A DNA stretch of 37,817 nucleotides from an uncultured Lachnospiraceae bacterium (lineage in GTDB: Bacteria > Bacillota > Clostridia > Lachnospirales > Lachnospiraceae): NCBI GenBank assembly GCA_947176965.1, contig CAMWSU010000019.1, positions 1 through 37,817 of the forward strand, written 5' to 3'. Below are positions 6,983 through 14,292 of the stretch, in pieces. Position 1 is the stretch's first letter. Each line of letters opens with the position of its first letter. The translations under genes were made by a program, and so were the position numbers. The notes below the pieces were generated by a model, which was given only the letters and a program-made list of their open reading frames with translations, was not told where the DNA came from and did no database searches.

Positions 6983-7867
6983 TTATTCATAATATATTGC
7001 GATCGGATGAACAATATTTAATTTTGATTGATCTGCAAAAAATGACAGCATAATTTCGTTAAAAACATTTCCAATCTGGGCAAATATAGGCGTTTCATTA
7101 TCGGACGGCTTATTACTAATTGTATTTGTTATGTATCCTAGCACATTGACCTTTCCACCATATTTGAACGAAGTCATATCTATACTATCTCTCATATATT
7201 TATCATTCAAAACAACCATATTATTAGCTATGCAAAGAGTTCTTCTATACGGAATAATGGCAATAAGTATATCAATCGTATCTTTAATATTATTATAACT
7301 GCTTTTTATTTCGTTACATACATTTTTGCGCAGCTCTTGGAAATGCCGTTTAATCTCATTCACATTTGCTCCTTTAATTAAAAGAGCCGCATCTTGCTGA
7401 AGTTTCAAATTCGAGACTTGCTTTTCTTCCTCGGATTTTATAAGAAACTCTATTAATTTTTTATCATCAAACAATTTTTGGTAATAATCTAAATCCATAA
7501 TATAAAAAGAATCTTGAATCTTAATAAAATCACCAATTTCTTGTCGTAATAAAAGCCCTTTACTTGTTAGGTAATTCATTAACTGATCAAAAGCATTGTC
7601 ATGCAAAAGTTTTGTTTGCACGTCACTAATTAGATTGGAATTAGTAGTGTCTCTCAAATGCCGATAGGTAAAATCTATTTTCCCTTCTAGTCCTTTGCCA
7701 AACACTGTTAGATCTGCATTGCCTCCTATACCAGCCGCCTGTTCTGACTGCTTGTTTACAGAATGTGCGGATTGTGTTTCGGTTTCTTGTGTTTGAACTA
7801 ATCCGTCATAAATCTGCGCAATATATGAGTTTAGGGTATCCGTATCCAAATATATAAATCTTCTCAT
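6983..7867 (-). CDS. DUF6414-like protein of unknown function
   Basis: A 294-residue soluble protein starting MRRFIYLDTDTLNSYIAQIYDG. This opening, with the YLDTDxLNSYxAQ pattern, is what I remember of the DUF6414 family, whose function is unknown to me. A Gly/Ala-rich linker (about 45-60) separates the start from a mixed alpha/beta body; residues 145-205 are strongly helical and Lys/Glu-rich. The C-terminal part (VNVLGYITNTI, then IFAQIGNVFNEIML) looks beta-rich. GAAAGGAT precedes the ATG at 7867. It is followed 15 nt later by the membrane-protein gene, and AT content is high. Family name is from memory at moderate confidence. Confidence 0.75.
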   Translation of the reverse strand: MRRFIYLDTDTLNSYIAQIYDGLVQTQETETQSAHSVNKQSEQAAGIGGNADLTVFGKGLEGKIDFTYRHLRDTTNSNLISDVQTKLLHDNAFDQLMNYLTSKGLLLRQEIGDFIKIQDSFYIMDLDYYQKLFDDKKLIEFLIKSEEEKQVSNLKLQQDAALLIKGANVNEIKRHFQELRKNVCNEIKSSYNNIKDTIDILIAIIPYRRTLCIANNMVVLNDKYMRDSIDMTSFKYGGKVNVLGYITNTISNKPSDNETPIFAQIGNVFNEIMLSFFADQSKLNIVHPIAIYYE

Positions 7868-8447
7868 GCAATCTTTATCCTTTCAATTTTTGATTTCATT
7901 TGCTCTATATCGGTCTCTTCTTTTCACTGTCGAATCGTTTAATTACGCTTTTCATGATTCCCAATTTATTCTCGTTGACTTTTAATACCGATTCCGATAA
8001 TTTAATTAAGGTAACTATTCATATTCAGTTTTACATACACTTGTTTTTTATCTGCTTGCCGAACAATTTGGAGGTTATCCTTAACATCTCAATATAGTCC
8101 CCTATCTTTCTATCGAATACATTCTCCTAAAATATCTACTAACATCTCCTTACAGCAACTTCCGTGATACTTCAGTTTTCTCCCCGATAAAACGTCTCAC
8201 TTACATTTTTATGTACTTATTACTTCATCAAATATTCTATTTCCTGTTAGTTTCATTCTGATAATATTTTCTTACATTATATCATATTAATTTTAGATAT
8301 TCTACAAAAATAGTACGGGTTGTTTCCAAATTAGCTGCAGTGCTCATACTATTTACCTTGCTCTATATGCTTCGACTACCCTTCCTTTTAACTAACTTTA
8401 ATCCGTTCTCTGAAGTCTCTTAATTACCGATTCATAAATTATATTAT
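7868..8447. other. AT-rich region with no intact gene; possible decayed coding
   Basis: About 580 bases upstream of the DUF6414-like operon. On the minus strand an ATG at 8256 opens a 15-codon frame (MKLTGNRIFDEVIST, stop at 8209-8211). Beyond it, protein-like stretches such as NVSETFYRGEN and DNLQIVRQADKK appear in shifting frames broken by several stops, as in a heavily decayed gene. Minus-strand promoter-like sequences (a TATAAT near 8280) are also present. A structured non-coding RNA cannot be excluded. The plus-strand reading from 7900 to 8097 does not look like a protein. Confidence 0.35.
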
Positions 8448-9083
8448 TTATACTTCATACTCCTTCACAAACCGCTGCAGCCGCTCCACAAATCTTCCTA
8501 TATGCAAGCCGTCTACAAACGAATGATGCGCCTGCACGGAAACGGGCATGATGAGCCTGCCGTCTCTTTCCACATACTTCCCCCAGTCAAACAAGGGTGT
8601 GGCGTTATCTTTTTTTCCCGCGTTCGTGTGTGAAATATGCGTATACGTTACCCATGGCATGGGCGAACACTGGAACACATCATTTCCCAATGGTCCCGTA
8701 AAATATTCAGTCTGCTCCCTTGCTACTTTCGTCGCCATCTCCACATATTCCTGCATGGTTTCCAACATCGGAACATTGACTACCTTAAATAACTCTGTGT
8801 CCCGATCTAAATAAGTAAATGCCGTATCGATCTTGTCAAACAATACAACCTGACCGTCCACAAAACGATACCTAAATTCCTCTATTTCATTTGCACAGCT
8901 GCACACGGCATATACCATGGCGATTGTAAAAGAATAACCCTGTGCTCTGATCTTCTTGTAAAAATCAGTAATATCCAGTTCAAAGGTTACGCAAAATGCC
9001 GGTTCGACACTGTTTCGAAATACCATGCAGTGCATTGCCCTTTTCCATGTTTTTTCATCAATGATCCGATATGAATTTGCCAT
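8448..9083 (-). CDS. Chloramphenicol acetyltransferase-like enzyme (type A CAT)
   Basis: A 211-residue trimeric-type acetyltransferase of the CAT family, normally moving acetyl from acetyl-CoA to chloramphenicol. The catalytic signature HHSFVDGLH is intact (H187 as general base, D191 structural), and the SPMPWVTYTH segment matches the conserved acetyl-CoA/substrate strand. Length fits type A CATs (about 210-220). GGAGGAAAG lies before the ATG. It could be a true resistance enzyme or one of the divergent CAT-like proteins found in Clostridia that act poorly on the drug; the sequence alone cannot tell. It follows a methyltransferase gene, with a hairpin between them. Confidence 0.9.
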   Translation of the reverse strand: MANSYRIIDEKTWKRAMHCMVFRNSVEPAFCVTFELDITDFYKKIRAQGYSFTIAMVYAVCSCANEIEEFRYRFVDGQVVLFDKIDTAFTYLDRDTELFKVVNVPMLETMQEYVEMATKVAREQTEYFTGPLGNDVFQCSPMPWVTYTHISHTNAGKKDNATPLFDWGKYVERDGRLIMPVSVQAHHSFVDGLHIGRFVERLQRFVKEYEV

Positions 9084-9153
9084 GCGAATCTTTCCTCCCT
9101 CACGATAAATATTGCTGTCATTTACTTCTTATCTTTCTACGCTCAATCGGAAC

Positions 9154-9182
9154 GAGCCGTCACCCGCACCGGATAACGGCTC
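9154..9182. repeat. Hairpin between methyltransferase and CAT genes
   Basis: GAGCCGT (9154-9160) and ACGGCTC (9176-9182) are exact reverse complements around a GC-rich loop, 6 nt past the methyltransferase stop. No T-run follows on the minus strand, so it may attenuate or stabilise, not fully terminate. Confidence 0.45.
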
Positions 9183-9188
9183 ATTAAC

Positions 9189-9818
9189 TTATTTTTTTGC
9201 AACGATCAAATAACGATGAATGGTTCCTTCCACTTTTCCGTCTTTTTCAATCATCTCGTGCATTTTCAACAGCCGCTCAAAACACCGGCCCACCGAAAAA
9301 TCAGGAAATTCCCATTCAATGATATGCGCAAACCAAACGAATGCGCCTACGTCATAGAACGTGATCGGACGGTGGGCTTCTTCCGCCTGCATAATCTGAA
9401 AACCTGCCTCTTCAAACTTCTTCCGCTGCTTTGCAAGATTCAGACCCGGAAATGGCTTTTCAGTTCCTGGCAATACCATTTCTACTAAATCCCTATCATT
9501 ATCTTCGCCCACCTGTTCTGTGATAAACACACCATTCCGCCGCAGTATCCGAAATATTTCCCTTGCGTCAAAATCACCATGCCGGTTGATCATTAAGTCA
9601 AATGCCTCATCGGAAAATGGAATGTTCGCCGGATCATTGCATTCCTTAAAGTTTATCCCCAGCGGAAGTAATGTATCCTTACACAATTCCACATTAGGCG
9701 GGTACCCTTCCGTCGCGGATGTTTTGCCATGTGGGTGATGTAAGGATAGCAAAAACTCACCGCCGCCCGTATCATAATCCAGTATATCCAAGTGGCTTTT
9801 TAAGTGATCTCTATTCAT
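9189..9818 (-). CDS. SAM-dependent methyltransferase (class I)
   Basis: A 209-residue Rossmann-fold methyltransferase. Motif I, which holds the methionine part of SAM, is DYDTGGGEFL (residues 14-23). The acidic residue after strand 2 appears in ATEGYPPN, and a post-motif NIPFSDEAFDLMINRHG corresponds to strand 4. The C-terminal half is aromatic and acidic, as in small-molecule or rRNA methyltransferases of this group. The protein starts very close to motif I, so the usual N-terminal helices are short or missing; AGAGGATTTAT precedes the ATG, so the start seems right. Substrate unknown. The two methyltransferases here are not close paralogues. Confidence 0.85.
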   Translation of the reverse strand: MNRDHLKSHLDILDYDTGGGEFLLSLHHPHGKTSATEGYPPNVELCKDTLLPLGINFKECNDPANIPFSDEAFDLMINRHGDFDAREIFRILRRNGVFITEQVGEDNDRDLVEMVLPGTEKPFPGLNLAKQRKKFEEAGFQIMQAEEAHRPITFYDVGAFVWFAHIIEWEFPDFSVGRCFERLLKMHEMIEKDGKVEGTIHRYLIVAKK

Positions 9819-9844
9819 ATAAATCCTCTATTCTTACATAGCCC

Positions 9845-9900
9845 GCGAATTTGAGCGCAAGCACAAATTCGCCGATTGAAAAATCTATGATTTTTCAATC
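9845..9900. repeat. Tandem double-hairpin intergenic element
   Basis: Two perfect or near-perfect palindromes lie back to back. Arms 9845-9853 and 9864-9872 (GCGAATTTG/CAAATTCGC) are closed by an inner GC-GCAA-GC hairpin, and arms 9874-9885 and 9889-9900 (12 bp exact) enclose a 3-nt loop. The element lies between two methyltransferase genes. Its GAATTTG...CAAATTC arm is shared with the element near 35.1 kb, which suggests a dispersed palindromic repeat family. Confidence 0.7.
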
Positions 9901-9974
9901 TACTGCTTTCCTTTCATCATAAAAACCTTGTTTCCATCGATTGCCCTACATCCTATCACAGTTACTTGACGAAT

Positions 9975-10748
9975 TCAATCCATTTTCCTCGCCTTAATGC
10001 AAAATGAAAGCGGCAGCATTTGTGCTTTTTTCGTTTTTGCATCCACGTCCTCTGCGGCGTGCAGGGACTCGTCATCCGTTTCCTCCACCAGCTGTTCAAT
10101 CGCAAAACCCGCTTTCGCCAGCGCATTGATATAGGTTGACATTTTTCTGTTGCAAAGAATGACCTCACTGTCATGCAGCGGCATTTTGAACCAGGACTCG
10201 TCGTAATAGCTTTTTGTCATGACCAGCTTATCATCTTCAAATACGTCCTTCCTCTCGTCGCAAGACCATCCCACGCAATAATTCAATGTATGATGCCAGC
10301 TGAAGATGAAAATGCCATCCTTTTTCAGATAAGAGGCGATATGATCAAACGTTCCCTGCAGATCCGTTGTCCATCCAATCCCGTAGACGGAATATACATA
10401 GTCAAAGTATTCTTTCGGCACGTCGAGTTCCGCTTCCATTTTGGAGCATATCAGCTTTGCCGAATATCCGCTCTCCTCTAACAGCCTCGCGGCGTTATCA
10501 AGCTGCTTCTGCGACAGATCGACGCCCCATAACTCGCCCGCGCCCCTCTCGGCATGATACTTCAAAGAATGCCCGCTGCCGCAGCATATTTCCAACAGCC
10601 TCTTGCCTGTAACGTCCCCGAACAGATGCAGATCATCCTCTGTCGGAAACCGAACCCCATACTCGGGGAGCGCAGTTGTCCCAAACCACAGATCGGCATG
10701 TTCATTCCAGTACGCCTTATTGCTTTCAATAATCTCATTTTTCTCCAT
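9975..10748 (-). CDS. SAM-dependent methyltransferase (class I)
   Basis: A 257-residue methyltransferase. Motif I is LLEICCGSGHSLKYHAERGA, with the acidic residue closing strand 2 in LWGVDLSQKQL. The YFDYVYSVYGIGWTTD segment is motif IV-like, and the chain continues with KKDGIFIFSWHH. The last 100 residues form a substrate cap. The ATG at 10748 is preceded by GGGGAG at good spacing; an in-frame ATG at 10766 would add six residues and overlap that site. Small-molecule O/N-methylation is the likely role, but the substrate cannot be read. It is about 120 nt downstream of the exonuclease gene. Confidence 0.85.
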   Translation of the reverse strand: MEKNEIIESNKAYWNEHADLWFGTTALPEYGVRFPTEDDLHLFGDVTGKRLLEICCGSGHSLKYHAERGAGELWGVDLSQKQLDNAARLLEESGYSAKLICSKMEAELDVPKEYFDYVYSVYGIGWTTDLQGTFDHIASYLKKDGIFIFSWHHTLNYCVGWSCDERKDVFEDDKLVMTKSYYDESWFKMPLHDSEVILCNRKMSTYINALAKAGFAIEQLVEETDDESLHAAEDVDAKTKKAQMLPLSFCIKARKMD

Positions 10749-10870
10749 ATACTCATTGCTCCCCATAGTTCCACAGCCCTTCGGAACCTACCTAATCTCC
10801 TCTTTCTCGTGCACGCCTCATCTTTGTTGCTCTACGCTGCTTCATGGGTATCCATACTTGCCCGCTTTCC

Positions 10871-11716
10871 TTATCTCCGCAATCCGATTCCCTTCAACAC
10901 CTCATTGGTCGTCCTTCCGTCATAGTGGTACTTCAATTCCTGTCCGCCAAACGGCAGCGCCGCCCCGCCTCCCAGCTTGATCATTTGATAGTTGATCCGA
11001 AGCCTGTCTGCATTTCGAAGGATGGATTCTCTCACGGATGGTTTTGCAATCTTTTCCGCATCCAAAAGAATCTGCTCCAGCGTACCAAACTCATGGAGCA
11101 GTGCGGCCGCCGTCTTTGCACCAACCTTTTCCGCACCCTTAATGTTGTCCGCCGTATCGCCCACAAGCGATTTCCAATCCGCATATTGCTCCGGCATAAT
11201 ATCAAATTTCTCCTTGATATACTCCGGCGTACAGATCATTGTTTTTTCGCCGCGATAACGAAGCACAGATACCTTGTCCGTGATAAGCTGAAAAAAATCA
11301 CTGTCAAACGATGCGATCACGACCTCCTCATTCCTTCCGAATGACAGCGCATAACCGGCGATCAGATCGTCCGCCTCACAATCCATCGTTTCTATGTACC
11401 TGATCCCCAGGAAATCCAGCGCTTTATATACATCCGGCAGTTGGGAGAACGGATTTTCTTCCTCACATACCGTGCTATAATCCGGCCTGTTTGCTTTGTA
11501 AGCGGAGTCCAGTTCACATCGGGGATTTTCATGCTCGCCGTCAAATATGACCGCCATATGCGTGGGTTCCGCCATGCGGATGATTTTTAACATGGCACCC
11601 ACAAAGCCGAGCGTTCCCTGAATTGCTTTTCCCTGCTCGTTTACGATTCTTGCCGGCATGCCAAAAAACATTTGAAACAACAGGTTGCTGCCGTCAATGA
11701 GTAACAGTCTTTCCAA
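10871..11716 (-). CDS. Stand-alone 5'-3' exonuclease (PIN/FEN fold)
   Basis: A 281-residue homologue of the 5' nuclease domain of DNA polymerase I, without polymerase. The metal-binding acidic residues are in place: LLIDGSN near the N-terminus, FDGE, the EADD helix (in DCEADDLIAGYA), SFDSDFFQL and GDTADNIKG. The latter leads into the helix-3-turn-helix (EKVGAKTAAALL) that grips duplex DNA. It would remove 5' flaps or RNA primers. The start is a TTG at 11716 with AAAGGGG upstream. Firmicutes often carry such a second FEN besides Pol I. Placement next to an efflux pump looks incidental. Confidence 0.9.
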   Translation of the reverse strand: MERLLLIDGSNLLFQMFFGMPARIVNEQGKAIQGTLGFVGAMLKIIRMAEPTHMAVIFDGEHENPRCELDSAYKANRPDYSTVCEEENPFSQLPDVYKALDFLGIRYIETMDCEADDLIAGYALSFGRNEEVVIASFDSDFFQLITDKVSVLRYRGEKTMICTPEYIKEKFDIMPEQYADWKSLVGDTADNIKGAEKVGAKTAAALLHEFGTLEQILLDAEKIAKPSVRESILRNADRLRINYQMIKLGGGAALPFGGQELKYHYDGRTTNEVLKGIGLRR

Positions 11717-11765
11717 TCGTTTCCCCTTTCAGTTCCTATCTGCCGCTCTGCTGTTATAAATTCTC

Positions 11766-13058
11766 TTACATTAAATCCTTCTTTTTTTCCGCAAGACCCT
11801 TATAGATTCTGTAGCACGCATAACTGAAAAAGCTTCCCAATATACCCGTGCACAGAAACATCACCGCCATGCCGCTTCCTGCGCCTTTCCCGACGAGCAG
11901 TTGAAGCGCAGCAACCACACCGTATTCCTTCTCCATAAACGGTTCGAAGACATAGTCGGCCAAAAATCCTCCCAATAAAATGCCAATCGGAACCGTACAG
12001 AACTGAATGGCGTTTCTCACCGCAAATACCCGGCCCTGCATTTCCGTCGGCACCGTACGATAAAAAATGACATTCTGGCCCGCATTGATAAACGGAATCG
12101 GCAGACTTGCCATCAGTCCCGCAAACGACCACAGGACAACACCGCGCCCCATACCCATCATCAGATCGCCCAATAAAAAAGACAACATGGCAGAAAAATA
12201 AATCATCTTCACGCTGTTCTTTGAGAACTTCCCCGCGGCAACCAAAATTCCGCCTGCAATACCGCCCATCCCCATCACCGCATTTACGATCCCGAGCGTC
12301 AAAGAATCATTTCCACTCCTTGCCAGAATCATGGGCGACAAAATATTCTCATAGGTAAGTCTTGAGAAAAAATTGAGCAGCGCCATCGTAATGATGATCG
12401 TGAAAATCGCCTTCTGACGCATCAGATAGCGAAACCCTTCCGTACATCCTGCGAGTATTGATTGTTTATCGTCTTTTAACCGCTCGTCTTCGGGAATCTG
12501 TATCAGCAACAGCAGCACCGCAAATGCGAAAACAAAGCTTGACAGATCAACCACTAATACCATCGTTAATCCGCCAAACGCAAATAGCGAGGCAGAAAGC
12601 ACCGGTGCCAGCACCATGATCAGATTCCCCGAAAAAGAGTTCATCCCGCTCACCTGTGCAAGCTTCTCCTCCGGCACCATTTTGCCGACCGCCACTGCGG
12701 ACGCGGGCCCTTGGAACGCGCTCGTCAGCCCGATCACAAAATTGACCATATAGATATGATAGATCCGCAGCCCTCCTGACATGCTTAAAAAGAGTACGGC
12801 CACGGAACAGATCGCTGCGATCGAATCCGATACCAGCATGATTCTTTTTTTGCTGTGGCTGTCAACAAATGCTCCTGCTGCCAAGCTCACTAAAATGTAA
12901 GGAACATAGTTAAAAAAGGTCATCAAAGAAACCGCCATCGCAGAATGGCTCTGTGAATACGCCCACAAAATCAATGCAAAACCCGTGAGCTGACTTCCAA
13001 GCTGCGATACCGCCTGACTTAACCAAAAAACAATATATTTTTTATAATTATGATTCAT
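11766..13058 (-). CDS. MFS efflux transporter, MefA/macrolide-efflux-like
   Basis: A 430-residue major facilitator with about 12 membrane helices. The loop after helix 2 reads GAFVDSHSKKRIML, a variant of the MFS G-x-x-x-D-R-x-G-R-K/R motif. The second half repeats the fold, with the conserved segment MQGRVFAVRNAIQF typical of the MefA/enterobactin-exporter branch that exports macrolides and other drugs. AAGGAG lies 9 nt before the ATG. The upstream region contains a 28-codon leader frame and an attenuator-like structure, a strong sign that expression is induced by a ribosome-acting drug. Exact substrate unknown. Confidence 0.9.
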   Translation of the reverse strand: MNHNYKKYIVFWLSQAVSQLGSQLTGFALILWAYSQSHSAMAVSLMTFFNYVPYILVSLAAGAFVDSHSKKRIMLVSDSIAAICSVAVLFLSMSGGLRIYHIYMVNFVIGLTSAFQGPASAVAVGKMVPEEKLAQVSGMNSFSGNLIMVLAPVLSASLFAFGGLTMVLVVDLSSFVFAFAVLLLLIQIPEDERLKDDKQSILAGCTEGFRYLMRQKAIFTIIITMALLNFFSRLTYENILSPMILARSGNDSLTLGIVNAVMGMGGIAGGILVAAGKFSKNSVKMIYFSAMLSFLLGDLMMGMGRGVVLWSFAGLMASLPIPFINAGQNVIFYRTVPTEMQGRVFAVRNAIQFCTVPIGILLGGFLADYVFEPFMEKEYGVVAALQLLVGKGAGSGMAVMFLCTGILGSFFSYACYRIYKGLAEKKKDLM

Positions 13059-13110
13059 CGAATTTCTCTCCTTATAGTTATTTTCTCATGTTTCCGATTC
13101 CCTATAAGTA

Positions 13111-13191
13111 CAAAATCCGATGCGGGCAATAAATAACCTATTAGTTTTCCCTCTGCACAAGGATTGCCCAACGATCGGACCCTGTACAGAG
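13111..13191 (-). promoter_or_regulatory. Attenuator with competing stems upstream of the MFS pump
   Basis: Two RNA structures can form on the minus strand. Stem A pairs 13181-13191 with 13151-13162 (about 11 bp, one bulge, one wobble). Stem B pairs the loop of stem A with downstream sequence: 13174-13179 with 13116-13121 and 13163-13169 with 13124-13130, 13 bp split by a small internal loop, followed by TTTT (13112-13115). Stem B looks like a terminator and overlaps the leader frame, so ribosome position on the leader would decide which forms. The pump start lies about 50 nt further on. Confidence 0.65.
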
Positions 13192-13227
13192 ATTACTGCT
13201 TAAATCAATGCGCATATGGCACAGCAT
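13141..13227 (-). CDS. Leader peptide upstream of the MFS pump
   Basis: A 28-codon frame (starts MLCHMRIDLSSN, ends LVQREN) with AAGGAGGG 7 nt before its ATG, one of the strongest ribosome sites in the window. It stops 82 nt before the pump gene and lies over the attenuator stems. Leaders of this size control tet(M)- and macrolide-type resistance genes by ribosome stalling. The peptide has no other recognisable role. Confidence 0.65.
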   Translation of the reverse strand: MLCHMRIDLSSNLCTGSDRWAILVQREN

Positions 13228-13437
13228 TGTGCATCCCTCCTTATCTCTTATCCCACAAGCAAAATTACACACATATTATGTATCTGCGATTCACGATCGC
13301 TTCTTATCAAACATTATGAAGCCTGCGCGTCAAAAAAGCAAGGGCAGGGTGACTAATTGATCTGCAAAATCAATCTGTCAGCCCGCCGAGACATTCCTGA
13401 TATTTGATGTAAAAATTCACCTGATGGTTGAATCGCG

Positions 13438-13471
13438 TAAAGAAAAACGCCCAAGTCTTTTGAACTTGGGC
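13438..13471 (-). terminator. Rho-independent terminator of the RelA/SpoT operon
   Basis: GCCCAAGT and ACTTGGGC arms (13449-13456 and 13464-13471) form an 8-bp stem with a 7-nt loop, followed on the minus strand by GTTTTTCTTT. It lies 50 nt past the last gene of the RelA/SpoT operon and insulates the pump leader region from it. Confidence 0.85.
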
Positions 13472-13520
13472 TGCTATTAATATAATCCATCTCACAAATC
13501 TTTAACATTCCGTTCTGATT

Positions 13521-14075
13521 TTATCTACCCTGATAATCAACAGAGTATTGATACCCTCTTCCCGCCGAAAAAGCAAGAATAATCATTTCTATCGTCTTAG
13601 CCGAATACTCGCGGTACTTAAAATAATAAAGCATTGTGCTGACAAAACTATCAACACTGTCTTTCCGATTATTTACAATGGGTATATCATCCGGGTCAGA
13701 AAACAGGTAGCTTCTCAGCAAATGTGATACAAATTCCTCGTTTACAAAAGCCAGTTCCGGTGCATCCCCCTGCTGGCTGACCTGTAACGGCTTGTGCCTC
13801 AACAACCAAGAGCAGGTATACGCATATATCTTCGTATCATTTACGCGCGGGATTTTAGAAAAATCTTTCAGTCTGTCAATATCCACAAAATAATCAACTA
13901 AAACATGATTCAATATATTTTGAGAGATATGTACTTTATCAGTAAGATTTCGCACACTTATATAATCACTTAGCTGATTATGTAGCCATTCAGCTCGCGA
14001 TCGTATCTTTTCTTCACCAAATTTGTCTACGATATATTGATAGTTTTGTACGTCTTCTCTGGAATCCTCAGCCAC
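13521..14075 (-). CDS. Unknown protein, third gene of the RelA/SpoT operon
   Basis: A 184-residue soluble, mostly helical protein of no recognised family. I choose the GTG at 14075 because GAGGAGGG sits just upstream and because GTGGCTGA makes a tight 8-nt overlap with the stop of the previous gene; an ATG at 14096 lacks a good ribosome site. Residues 25-60 read as an amphipathic helix pair (RSRAEWLHNQLSDYISVRN). The middle has a YAYTCSWLLRHKP segment. Position and coupling suggest it works with the RelA/SpoT protein, perhaps as partner or neutraliser, but no motif shows this. Confidence 0.65.
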   Translation of the reverse strand: MAEDSREDVQNYQYIVDKFGEEKIRSRAEWLHNQLSDYISVRNLTDKVHISQNILNHVLVDYFVDIDRLKDFSKIPRVNDTKIYAYTCSWLLRHKPLQVSQQGDAPELAFVNEEFVSHLLRSYLFSDPDDIPIVNNRKDSVDSFVSTMLYYFKYREYSAKTIEMIILAFSAGRGYQYSVDYQGR

Positions 14076-14292
14076 AATATCCCTCCTCTGATTCATCAAG
14101 GCGCCTATCCATCAAATAGCAACCGCATGAACTTAAGTACATATGGAAGCGTTTTTCGTGGAGCTTTTCCATCCCTCCGGTAAAGTCATCGGAATGGTTC
14201 ACCGGGCAGTCTTTCTCAATTCTACCGGACTTTATATCGTCTAATAATTTTTGAGCAAATTGACGACTCGCATCTTTTTTTCTACTTTCCAT
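14068..14292 (-). CDS. Small acidic/charged unknown protein, second gene of the RelA/SpoT operon
   Basis: A 74-residue hydrophilic protein starting MESRKKDASRQFAQKLL. GGGGGGTGAG precedes the ATG, and the gene overlaps the RelA/SpoT gene by 11 nt and the next gene by 8 nt. Its N-terminal half is a charged helix. The C-terminal half has three Cys (CGC, and a final YCG), which might bind metal. Size and place fit a toxSAS antitoxin or a small adaptor, but no known antitoxin fold is evident. Confidence 0.6.
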   Translation of the reverse strand: MESRKKDASRQFAQKLLDDIKSGRIEKDCPVNHSDDFTGGMEKLHEKRFHMYLSSCGCYLMDRRLDESEEGYCG

